Source of the DNA: an uncultured Planctomycetaceae bacterium
GTDB taxonomy: Bacteria > Planctomycetota > Planctomycetia > Pirellulales > Pirellulaceae
Reading direction: 5' to 3'
Length of the DNA: 34,438 nt
NCBI GenBank assembly: GCA_903921945.1
Contig: CAIXSC010000173.1
Coordinates: forward strand, 1 to 34,438
Part shown: piece after piece, positions 1-7,449 of the stretch
Numbering within the stretch: the first letter of the stretch is position 1
How the letters are laid out: each line of letters opens with the position of its first letter
Position numbers and translations under genes: made by a program
Notes under the pieces: model-generated
What the model was told of the DNA's origin: nothing
What the model saw: the letters and a program-made list of their open reading frames with translations, nothing else
Database searches by the model: none

Positions 1-535
1 CCTCTTCGACCGTGATCACGCCGTCCTTGCCAACGCGATGCAAGGCATCGGCCAGCAATTCGCCGATCGCCTTGTCGTTGTTCGCACTGATGGCGCCAAC
101 GTTCGCGACTTCTTCCTTGCTCGTTACCGGCTTGGCCATCGCCAACAATTTGGCCTCGGCCGCCTGGACCGCCTTCTCGATGCCGCGTCGCACGGCCATC
201 GGATTGCTTCCGGCGACAATGTTCCGCAGCCCCTCTTTGAAGATGGCATGGGCCAAAACGGTCGCCGTTGTGGTGCCGTCGCCAGCCAGATCCGAAGTCT
301 TCTGCGCGACTTCGACGACCAGCTTGGCGCCCATGTTCTCGAACCGGTCTTCCAGTTCGATTTCCTTGGCCACCGTCACGCCGTCCTTCGTGACCGTCGG
401 GCCACCGAACGACTTGTCGATAATTACGTTGCGGCCGGTCGGGCCCAATGTTACGGCCACCGCATGGGCCAGTTTTTCCACGCCCTGGAGCATCTTGGCC
501 CGGGCGTGATCTTCGAACATCAATTGCTTAGCCAC
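1..535 (-). CDS. groL: Chaperonin GroEL, paralogue 1 (partial, C-terminus off the left edge)
   Basis: Cytosolic 60-kDa chaperonin that folds proteins inside an ATP-driven double ring together with GroES. About 178 N-terminal residues are visible. They begin with a typical GroEL N-terminus (MAKQLMFEDHAR), followed by LGPTGRN, TVTKDGVTVAKEIEL and the ATP-site motif GDGTTTA. The start is a GTG at 535-533, preceded by AAGGA about ten bases upstream; the next in-frame ATG would remove the conserved AKQ start. The gene lies 70 bases downstream of groES in the same direction, so the two form the usual groES-groL pair. It is clearly diverged from the second GroEL at 1079-2794, so this is not a recent duplication. 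Whether it carries a GGM tail cannot be seen. Identity is very secure. Confidence 0.96.
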   Translation of the reverse strand, partial: MAKQLMFEDHARAKMLQGVEKLAHAVAVTLGPTGRNVIIDKSFGGPTVTKDGVTVAKEIELEDRFENMGAKLVVEVAQKTSDLAGDGTTTATVLAHAIFKEGLRNIVAGSNPMAVRRGIEKAVQAAEAKLLAMAKPVTSKEEVANVGAISANNDKAIGELLADALHRVGKDGVITVEE

Positions 536-605
536 GCTGGCGTTTCCTTGTGGAAAAAAGAGAGATTGTCGGGGACAAAGGCGGAATCGATCGGCTCAGT
601 GCGGC

Positions 606-905
606 TCACTTGACCACCTTCGCCAAGATGTCGCTTTCTCGCAGGATTTTCACTTCCTGACCGCTAACCTTGATGTCCGATCCACCGTACTTGCCGTAGA
701 TCACCTCGTCGCCTTCCTGAACCGACAGCTCGCCACGCTTGCCGTTGTCGAGCAACCGTCCCGGTCCGACCGCGACGACGGTGCCGCGTTGCGGCTTTTC
801 CTTGGCGGAATCGGGCAACACGATACCGCCCGCCGTTCGTTCCTCGGCTTGGAGCGGCTGTACCACGACACGGTCATCCAGCGGACGCAACTTGATCTTG
901 CTCAT
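606..905 (-). CDS. groS: Co-chaperonin GroES
   Basis: Ten-kDa co-chaperonin that caps the GroEL ring. It has 99 residues, the usual family length. Visible features are the N-terminal KLRPLDDRVVV strand, the mobile-loop region AEERTAGGIVLPD that contacts GroEL, and the C-terminal DILAKV segment. An in-frame ATG lies 51 bases upstream, but the ATG at 905-903 is chosen because it has AGGAGAG just ahead of it and matches the family start. The gene sits between the two GroEL genes: groL2 ends 173 bases upstream and groL1 starts 70 bases downstream. The 173-base gap could hold a separate promoter. A TTGACA lies on the minus strand at 1003-998, but no convincing -10 box follows it. Confidence 0.97.
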   Translation of the reverse strand: MSKIKLRPLDDRVVVQPLQAEERTAGGIVLPDSAKEKPQRGTVVAVGPGRLLDNGKRGELSVQEGDEVIYGKYGGSDIKVSGQEVKILRESDILAKVVK

Positions 906-1078
906 TCCGTTCTCTCCTCTCGCGAAACCAGTCTGTGTTGTTTTTGAATTCTGCAAACGTTGTTTTTCGCAAAGGCCGTTTCAGGGAAACAGGCATTTGT
1001 CAAACGCGATTGTTTGTAAACGTGACTTTGTGCGGACGTAACTCGGCGGGGCCGTGACACAAGCGGGCCGGCAGGCGA

Positions 1079-2794
1079 CTACATCATGCCTTCCATGCCG
1101 CCCATACCTCCCATGCCACCCATACCGCCCATTCCTCCCATGCCACCCATTCCTCCCATGCCGCCCATGCCATGGTCATGGTGATCGCCGTGGCCGCCGT
1201 CGTCCCCTTCTTCCTTCGGGATGTCGGTGATGAGCGACGATGTGGTCAGCAACAGCGAGGCGACGCTGGCGGCGTTTTGCAGCGCCGTCCGGACGACCTT
1301 GGCAGGGTCGATCACGCCCGCCTTCACGAGGTCGCAGAATTCGTCCTTGTCGGCGTCCCAACCTTCGTTCTTCCCCTTGAGGTTGCGAACGCGATTGACC
1401 ACGACGGCCCCGTCACGGCCAGCGTTCTTGGCGATGGCACGCAGCGGTTGGTCGAGCACATTGCGGATGATGGCGGCGCCGAGTTTCTCGTCGCCCGTCA
1501 ATTCCAGCTTGTCGATCGCCTTTTCCGCTCGGAGCAGGGCGACGCCGCCGCCGGGAACGATGCCTTCCTCCAGCGCGGCTTGCGTGGCGTTCTTGGCGTC
1601 TTCGACGAGCCACTTCTTTTCTTTCATTTCGGTTTCGGTCGCGGCTCCGCAACTGATCTGAGCCACGCCACCGGCGAGTTTCGCGAGCCGCTCTTGCAGC
1701 TTTTCGCGGTCGTACTCGCTATCGGTGCGCCCGATTTCGTCGCGGATCTGTTGCACGCGGCCTTCGATCTCTTCCTTGCTGCCGATACCGTCGACGATGG
1801 TCGTTTCCTCGGAGGTGATCTTCACCTTCTTGGCGCGGCCGAGATCCGAGAGCTTGACGCTTTCCAGGTCGATACCGAGATCCTTGAAAATCGGTTGGGC
1901 ACGCGTGAGCACGGCGATGTCGCCGAGGATCGCCTTGCGTCGGTCGCCGTAACCCGGGGCCTTCACCGCGGCGACTTGCAAGATGCCCCGCATCTTGTTC
2001 ACGACCAGCGTGGCCAACGCCTCGCCTTCGATGTCTTCCGCGATGATGAGCAGCGGCTTGTTCGCCTTGCTGATCGCCTCGAGCAGCGGGATCATCTTCT
2101 TGTTGGAAGTGATCTTCTCTTCGTGGATCAGGATATAGCAGTTGTCCAACTCGACGATGACCTCGTCGGCATTGGTGACGAAATGCGGCGAGAGGAAGCC
2201 GCGGTCGAACTGCATGCCCTCGACAACGTCGACGGTCGTTTCGCGGCCGCGGCCCTCTTCGACCGTGATGACGCCGTTCTTGCCCACCTTCATGAAGGCG
2301 TCGGCGAGCACTTTGCCGATTGACGGATCGTTGTTACCGGCGATCGTCGCGACTTGTTCGATTTCCTTGCGGCTCTTCTCGTTGATCTTCTCGGCCATCT
2401 TGGTGATGGTTTCGCCGACCGCTTCGGTCGCCTTGCTGATACCGCGGGAGAGCGCCATCGGGTCAGCCCCGGCGGCGATCATCTTCAGGCCTTCGCGGAA
2501 GATGGCTTCGGCGAGCACGGTGGCGGTCGTCGTGCCGTCGCCCGCGACGTCGTTGGTCTTGCTCGCCGCTTCCTTGACCAGCTTGGCGCCGAGATTTTCG
2601 TAGGGATCGTCGAGTTCGATGTCTTCCGCAACCGTGACGCCGTCTTTGGTGACTTTGGGCGAGCCCCAACCTTTGTCGAGCACCGCGTTACGGCCGCGCG
2701 GCCCGAGCGTGCTCCGAACCGCACGGGCGAGCTTGGAAACGCCCGCCAACAGCGGTTGCCTCGCTTCGTCGTCAAAAACCATTTGCTTTGCCAC
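1079..2794 (-). CDS. groL: Chaperonin GroEL, paralogue 2, with GGM-repeat tail
   Basis: Full-length 60-kDa chaperonin of 571 residues, somewhat longer than the usual ~545. Visible motifs are LGPRGRN (residues 30-36), GDGTTTA (85-91, ATP site), KAPGYGDRRKAIL in the apical domain and a C-terminal equatorial segment. The tail is a His/Asp-rich stretch followed by about nine GGM repeats ending in EGMM, as in many essential GroELs. The start is GTG at 2794-2792, with GGAGG ten bases upstream; the open frame continues eleven codons further but loses family similarity. It is the first gene of the minus-strand chaperonin cluster and has no adjacent groES of its own upstream. A sigma-54-type promoter match lies about 100 bases ahead of it. 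Confidence 0.96.
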   Translation of the reverse strand: MAKQMVFDDEARQPLLAGVSKLARAVRSTLGPRGRNAVLDKGWGSPKVTKDGVTVAEDIELDDPYENLGAKLVKEAASKTNDVAGDGTTTATVLAEAIFREGLKMIAAGADPMALSRGISKATEAVGETITKMAEKINEKSRKEIEQVATIAGNNDPSIGKVLADAFMKVGKNGVITVEEGRGRETTVDVVEGMQFDRGFLSPHFVTNADEVIVELDNCYILIHEEKITSNKKMIPLLEAISKANKPLLIIAEDIEGEALATLVVNKMRGILQVAAVKAPGYGDRRKAILGDIAVLTRAQPIFKDLGIDLESVKLSDLGRAKKVKITSEETTIVDGIGSKEEIEGRVQQIRDEIGRTDSEYDREKLQERLAKLAGGVAQISCGAATETEMKEKKWLVEDAKNATQAALEEGIVPGGGVALLRAEKAIDKLELTGDEKLGAAIIRNVLDQPLRAIAKNAGRDGAVVVNRVRNLKGKNEGWDADKDEFCDLVKAGVIDPAKVVRTALQNAASVASLLLTTSSLITDIPKEEGDDGGHGDHHDHGMGGMGGMGGMGGMGGMGGMGGMGGMEGMM

Positions 2795-2895
2795 GAGACG
2801 ATACCTCCAAGTGTATTGACGAATCACTCGCCCTGCGGGCGGGAATCACGACCAGCCGCTGTATTTGGCAGGCCTTGCGTTACTGCCATCCCCTC

Positions 2896-2913
2896 AAGCA
2901 ACCGGCGTGCCAA
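2896..2913 (-). promoter_or_regulatory. Candidate sigma-54 (RpoN) promoter of groL2
   Basis: Read on the minus strand, these bases are TTGGCACGCCGGTTGCTT. They match the -24/-12 consensus YTGGCACG-N4-TTGCW at all defined positions except the weakly conserved purine after the -24 block. The invariant GG and GC are separated by exactly ten bases. Transcription would begin near 2885, leaving a leader of about 90 bases before the groL2 GTG. Sigma-54/NifA control of a groESL operon is established in Bradyrhizobium. No upstream enhancer-binding site was identified, so function is inferred. Confidence 0.5.
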
Positions 2914-4013
2914 AATGGTGGAGGTGCTCGTAAGTAATTGCAAGAAAGACGGTTACGGCGAGTGCGTTGGATTCCGTGAGGGTGCAGAATTTGGGGAAGT
3001 GTCAATTTGGCAGCGGTGTGAGAATGGTGGTCCGAGCGTCGCATGGTCCGCGGAGGTTGCGGTTTCGGATTTCGGCCCCGTCGTGTTCCTTGACGTGCGA
3101 CGGTGGGGGGCCGGCTACCAACCGGAGAGTGGGTTGGGCGAGGCGTGCACCGCAGGACCGTTCCATGATTGCCAGGTGGTGTTGGCTCTGAAGCTTGTGT
3201 GCCATGGAAACGCTAGGGGCGATGGTCGGTAGCTGGTCCGGGAACGCTGCCCTTGGTTTCGTTGCGTTTGGCCTGCGGCCAGAGGATCGGCAACCATTAG
3301 TCGGTCGTGAACACGTGAAGTAGCTCAGCCGGCGATCGGTTTCTGACCGCCACGTGAAACCGGTGACGCAACCAAATGATCTGCCAAGTTTAAAGTCCTT
3401 TCAGCGGTTTTGCGTTCAGCCGCCGACCGATGGCGCAAATCGCTCGGGGGGGCGCGGTGGCTGGCGACCGATCGTCGGCCGTTGGGTGCGAAGAGGCGTG
3501 GACGGCAGTCGGCTGAAAAAAGTTCCATCCGGGATTCGTGTGGGGGCCTCCGAGGATTCGTGCCTCGCAAAACTTCCGCGCCACCGCGCAATCCAACGCG
3601 GCGACAGCCGCACCCTGCGACTCCTGCGATGGCGAACCACAGGAAACCCAGAAGGACCTGAAACAAGCGACCGTCGAGTTCTCACGGGAGTTTTGGCGCG
3701 CGGGTTGCCTAGTCGGATCATGACAGCTTACGCAGGCGGAATTCAAGGAAAACTGCCTGTAAGGCGGGCGGTCGCTGCGCGAAAAACGGGCAGCGTCGAC
3801 GAGGTGGCGTTTTTTCCTGCGTTAGGGCGTTGCGAGTCGTTCGAAACGTCCTAAACTCTGGCCGAAGTTGAGCGTGGTTCGCTCGGCGGGGCCGGCAGAT
3901 CGATCGCTGCTTCGCACGACGTTCGTTCTCACCTCCACGCGTAGCGCTGTGCGGCGTGCGCTGTTGTGTGTGGATTCGCGTCCCTTTCTTTCTTCTATCT
4001 AAGGATTTGCCTC
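2914..4013. other. Gene-poor region between the divergent chaperonin and glutamine synthetase genes
   Basis: About 1.1 kb without a supportable gene. Several frames stay open for 60-290 codons, but their translations are Arg/Pro-rich, resemble no family known to me, and lack ribosome binding sites. One minus-strand frame (3666-3325) starts with a hydrophobic stretch ending in AGCGC, which could be read as a lipoprotein signal, but what follows looks like frame noise. The region must hold the glutamine synthetase promoter. I found no clear -35/-10 pair and no CIRCE element. Confidence 0.5.
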
Positions 4014-5030
4014 GTGTCGTCTGATTCAAAGTACAAGTTGGAGTACGTGTGGCTGGACGGGTACTTGCCGGAGCCGAACCTGCGGAGCAAGACGAAGATC
4101 GTCAAGACGGCTCCCGCGTCGGTCGCGGACTGTGCCCTGTGGGGTTTCGACGGCAGCTCGACGCAGCAAGCCGAAGGCAGGAGTTCGGACTGCGTTCTGA
4201 AGCCCGTTTCGCTCTATCCGGATAGCACGCGTAAAAACGCGTTCCTCGTGATGTGCGAAGTGCTCAACGCGGACGGCACGCCGCATCCGTCGAACTTCCG
4301 CAACACGGTGGAAGACGATTCGGACCTGTGGATTGGGCTCGAACAAGAGTACTTCTTCTACAAGGATGGGCGTCCGCTCGGCTTCCCGGAAACCGGCTAT
4401 CCGGCGCCCCAGGGACCGTACTACACCGGCATCGGCTACAAGAATGTCGGCTGCATGGCTCGCAAGATTGTCGAAGAGCACATCGACATCACGCTGGATG
4501 CCGGCATCGAGCTGGAAGGCATCAACGCGGAAGTGGCGAAGGGCCAATGGGAATTCCAGATTTTCGCCAAGGGCTCGAAGAAGATTGGCGACGACATGTG
4601 GATGGCCCGTTACCTGATGGTGCGGCTCTGCGAACAGTATGGCGTGGACGTCGAGTTCCACTGCAAGCCGATCCGGGGCGACTGGAACGGTTCGGGCATG
4701 CACTGCAATTTCTCGACGAAGTTCATGCGTGAAGTGGGTGGCAAGGAGTACTTCGAGAAGTTGATGGGGGCGTTCCAGAAGTACCGCGACGAGCACATCG
4801 CGGCATACGGTCCGGACAACCACCTGCGTTTGACCGGTTTGCACGAAACGCAGTCGATCGACAAGTTCAACTACGGCGTGGCGAACCGCGGCGCGTCGAT
4901 CCGCATTCCGCACAGCTTCGTGGCCAACGACGCCTACAAGGGTTACCTCGAAGATCGTCGGCCGAACTCGCAAGCCGATCCGTACAAGATCGTATCGCGG
5001 CTGCTGAAGACCATCCGCTCGGTCGGCTAG
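4014..5030 (+). CDS. glnII: Glutamine synthetase, type II (GSII, eukaryote-like)
   Basis: ATP-dependent condensation of glutamate and ammonium to glutamine, the main ammonium-assimilation step in the cytoplasm. The 338-residue length fits GSII, not the ~470-residue GSI or ~720-residue GSIII. Motifs in order: GFDGSST (44-50), metal/glutamate-site GLEQEY (108-113), GINAEVAKGQWEFQI (169-183), NGSGMHCNFST (225-235, ATP/glutamate loop), NRGASIRIP (291-299) and YLEDRRPNSQADPY (311-324). The GTG at 4014 is chosen because AAGGA lies eight bases ahead; an upstream in-frame ATG at 3966 adds an unrelated hydrophobic leader. The GSI adenylylation-loop tyrosine is absent, as expected for GSII, so control is probably transcriptional or by feedback. 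A strong terminator follows at 5076. Confidence 0.95.
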   Translation: MSSDSKYKLEYVWLDGYLPEPNLRSKTKIVKTAPASVADCALWGFDGSSTQQAEGRSSDCVLKPVSLYPDSTRKNAFLVMCEVLNADGTPHPSNFRNTVEDDSDLWIGLEQEYFFYKDGRPLGFPETGYPAPQGPYYTGIGYKNVGCMARKIVEEHIDITLDAGIELEGINAEVAKGQWEFQIFAKGSKKIGDDMWMARYLMVRLCEQYGVDVEFHCKPIRGDWNGSGMHCNFSTKFMREVGGKEYFEKLMGAFQKYRDEHIAAYGPDNHLRLTGLHETQSIDKFNYGVANRGASIRIPHSFVANDAYKGYLEDRRPNSQADPYKIVSRLLKTIRSVG

Positions 5031-5075
5031 CTCACCGCTCCCGTTGCCAATCCGGCCGGGGATCGTTCTGATAAG

Positions 5076-5111
5076 ACGCCGTTTCGCAGGTTTGCGAGAC
5101 GGCGTTTTTTT
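5076..5111 (+). terminator. Rho-independent terminator after glnII
   Basis: A 13-bp stem pairs 5076-5088 with 5093-5105, with a single G-U pair, around a four-base loop (GGTT). Seven T residues run from 5105 to 5111. It ends transcription of glnII. It lies only 29 bases before the next start codon at 5141, so the downstream gene either depends on readthrough or has a promoter inside or upstream of this hairpin. Confidence 0.88.
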
Positions 5112-5140
5112 GTGGAAATGCGGCGGGGAAGGCGGACGCG

Positions 5141-6409
5141 ATGCAAGAGGCCAAAAACACGGCGCGGGCCTTGGTCCGCATCGGCTTCGATGGAAGCGTA
5201 CACAAGCAATTCCGAGCGAAGGACGCCGAGAGCCGCTTCGACAACGAAGTGCGGGTGCTCCGGTATCTCGAACAGCGCGGATGCAATTTCGTGCCGCGAA
5301 TCATCAGTTGCGATCGCGAAAAGCTGATTTTGGTCACCACCAACTGCGGAGCGCGTGTCCAGCAAATCAGCGAGGAAAAGTTGCGGTCGCTGTTTGCCGA
5401 GCTGGAAAGCTATGGTGTCCGCCACGACGATCCGTTCCTGAGGAATGTGACCTATCGAGCTTCGGATGGACGGTTCTGCATTATCGACTTTGAATTCGCC
5501 ACGATTCTCGACGAAGCCGACGCCGAGCGGCTCGGGGCGGGCTTTTCGGCGGCCGACCTGCCCGGGGGGACGGCCGAGCAATCGCCCGCACCACAATTGC
5601 TTCGTTGGTCGGGCCTGACCGACATTGGCCGTTTTCGCCCCAATAACGAGGACGCGTTTTTGGGCATCGCCTTCAATCGCCAGGATCTGTATTTCCTCGG
5701 CAAAGAAGGGGACGCGCACGCCAAGGGAATGGACTACATCTTCGCGGTCAGCGATGGGATGGGAGGCGAGCGGTCCGGCGAATTCGCCAGCAAGTTCACG
5801 CTGGACAACATCACTCGGTTGTTGCCACGACGATTCCAGTTATTGCCGGCCCATCGACGCGTCGGCATCCGCGAATGCTTGCTCGACTTATTCCAGGGAA
5901 TCCATCGACAATTGACCAGCCTCGGCCAAAGTTACGCGGAGGGGCACAATATGGGTTCCACGCTCAGTTTGATCTGGTATGTCGGCGGCTACGCCCACTT
6001 CGGCCACATTGGCGATAGCCGTATTTACTTGCTGCCCAAGGACGGCGGGATTCGCCAAATCACCGAGGATCACACCTACGTGGGATGGCTCCGCCGAAGC
6101 GGTCAGTTGAACGAACGCGAAGCCCGCTTCCACCCGCGTAAAAACGTGCTGAACCAATCGCTCGGGGCCGGTGCGCAATCGATCCACCCGCAGATCGGCG
6201 AACTGGCGTGCCAACCCGGCGACCGCATCCTGCTCTGCACCGATGGCGTGATCGAAGGACTCTGGGACCGCGGGCTGGAAGAGGCGATACGCTGCCCCGC
6301 GGGCCCGTATGCCGCGAACGGGCCCGCCGAGCGGATTGTGAGGATGGCGGTCGAGGAATCCGGCCGTGACAATGCGACGGCCGTCGTGGTCGAAATCGAG
6401 CATGCTTGA
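5141..6409 (+). CDS. Kinase-like domain fused to PP2C-type serine/threonine phosphatase
   Basis: A 422-residue soluble protein in two parts. Residues ~10-125 resemble a minimal eukaryotic-type or RIO/Kdo-type kinase: a lysine in a beta strand (K22), a glutamate in the next helix (E36), a catalytic loop HDDPFLRN that fits HxDxxxxN (H95, D97, N102), and IDFE where DFG would be (D116). No clear glycine loop is visible. Residues ~155-420 are a PP2C phosphatase with all metal motifs: RPNNED (166-171), SDGMGG (204-209), GHIGDSRIY (288-296), CTDGV (366-370) and GRDNAT (408-413). It should remove phosphate from Ser/Thr; whether the kinase half is active or only binds ligand is unknown. GGGGAAGG precedes the ATG. 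The terminator immediately upstream suggests separate or attenuated expression. Confidence 0.87.
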   Translation: MQEAKNTARALVRIGFDGSVHKQFRAKDAESRFDNEVRVLRYLEQRGCNFVPRIISCDREKLILVTTNCGARVQQISEEKLRSLFAELESYGVRHDDPFLRNVTYRASDGRFCIIDFEFATILDEADAERLGAGFSAADLPGGTAEQSPAPQLLRWSGLTDIGRFRPNNEDAFLGIAFNRQDLYFLGKEGDAHAKGMDYIFAVSDGMGGERSGEFASKFTLDNITRLLPRRFQLLPAHRRVGIRECLLDLFQGIHRQLTSLGQSYAEGHNMGSTLSLIWYVGGYAHFGHIGDSRIYLLPKDGGIRQITEDHTYVGWLRRSGQLNEREARFHPRKNVLNQSLGAGAQSIHPQIGELACQPGDRILLCTDGVIEGLWDRGLEEAIRCPAGPYAANGPAERIVRMAVEESGRDNATAVVVEIEHA

Positions 6410-6578
6410 TGAGTCGGCTGGCAGCAAGCCTTGGGGTGTTCGGGTGGGTCGCGTAAGCCGTCCGTGAAATGGTGAAACCGGCGAATCGGGCAATTCCGGG
6501 CCACGGATTTTTTTCGCGAAATGGGTCGTCTTTGCGCAAGTGCCTATCGTTTCTTGATTTGCGTGTGGCGAATCAATC

Positions 6579-6606
6579 TTGACGGTGTTTGGCGACCCGA
6601 TATAAT
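6579..6606 (+). promoter_or_regulatory. Sigma-70-type promoter for the HTH-receiver/histidine kinase pair
   Basis: TTGACG at 6579-6584 and a perfect TATAAT at 6601-6606 are separated by 16 bases. Transcription would begin near 6613, giving a leader of about 225 bases before the regulator start. The leader is purine-rich with no obvious strong hairpin. The match is unusually good for this high-GC window, where such boxes are rare by chance. Confidence 0.7.
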
Positions 6607-6837
6607 CCCGTCCGTTGGCAAGCTCGGTAATTCGGGAAGAAACGGTGGAAACTGCCGATTCTACCGGAGCCGGAAGAGCGGAAGCTTGCACACGCCACGG
6701 AGTCTGAAACCGAAGGATCATTGGACCAGGCGCTCTCAAGTGTCGCCGGGGCACGCCAAACACGCGGTAATCCAGGCAGGGTAGCCGGATGCGTCGTTTG
6801 CCCACGGACCGGCGCAACGCGGGGGTAGGAAGGACGG

Positions 6838-7434
6838 ATGTCTGACATGAGTAGCAAGACCGTATTTACCACAGGCGAGGCCGCGAAGATTTGCAAGGTT
6901 AGCCAGCAGACGATCATCCGCTGCTTCGACAACGGAACCTTGAAGGGGTTCCGAGTGCCAGGCAGCCGTTTTCGCCGGATACCCCGCGATCAATTGTTCG
7001 CCTTCATGCGTGACAACGGCATCCCGACCGATGCCCTGGAGAGCAGCCGCCGCCGTATTCTGTTGGTCGATGACGATCAAGAATTGGTCGACCTGCTCCG
7101 CGATGCCTTCGAACGCGATGGCCGTTTCGAAGTCCACACCGCGAATAACGGCTTCGACGCCGGTATGAAGGTCAAGGAACTGCGTCCCGACCTCGTGGTG
7201 CTCGACGTCATGCTGCCCGACATCAACGGCAAGGAAGTTTGCCAGCGAGTTCGTAGCGACGAATCGCTTGATTCGGTGAAGATCATCTGCATTTCCGGTA
7301 TGGTCGAGCAGGACAAAGTGGAAGAACTCCGCGCGGCCGGGGCCAACGATTTCCTGCAAAAGCCGTTCGCGGTCGAACGGTTGCTCGACCAAGTCTGCGG
7401 GCTGCTGGATATGCAGCGAGCCTTGGTCAGCTAG
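6838..7434 (+). CDS. Response regulator with N-terminal excisionase/MerR-like HTH and C-terminal receiver
   Basis: A 198-residue protein with domain order reversed from ordinary response regulators. Residues ~9-60 are a winged-helix DNA-binding module of the excisionase/BldC/MerR kind (TTGEAAKICKVSQQTIIRCF, then GFRVPGSRFRRIPRDQL). Residues ~73-195 are a CheY-like receiver with acidic pocket D78-D80, phospho-acceptor D123 in LVVLDVMLPD, switch serine S153 and lysine K175 in FLQKPF. It probably binds DNA and is switched by phosphorylation. The next gene, 15 bases on, encodes a histidine kinase and is the obvious partner. AGGAAGG sits close to the ATG at 6838; the ATG at 6847 is an almost equally good start. 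A sigma-70-type promoter lies upstream. Confidence 0.88.
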   Translation: MSDMSSKTVFTTGEAAKICKVSQQTIIRCFDNGTLKGFRVPGSRFRRIPRDQLFAFMRDNGIPTDALESSRRRILLVDDDQELVDLLRDAFERDGRFEVHTANNGFDAGMKVKELRPDLVVLDVMLPDINGKEVCQRVRSDESLDSVKIICISGMVEQDKVEELRAAGANDFLQKPFAVERLLDQVCGLLDMQRALVS

Positions 7435-7449
7435 CCCAACGCGGTCCGC

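Noticed and set aside
906..1078. CIRCE operator or strong promoter ahead of groES
   Set aside because: No TTAGCACTC/GAGTGCTAA dyad; a TTGACA is present but no acceptable -10 follows.
2354..3232. 292-codon plus-strand frame overlapping groL2
   Set aside because: Most of it is the reverse-strand shadow of groL2; the remainder has no recognisable domain.
3325..3854. Overlapping open frames on both strands between groL2 and glnII
   Set aside because: Arg/Pro/Ser-rich translations, no ribosome binding site and no family resemblance; long open frames are expected by chance at this GC content.
3860..3890. GG-N10-GC arrangement upstream of glnII as a second sigma-54 promoter
   Set aside because: The -12 block reads GAGC instead of TTGC, so only the dinucleotides match.
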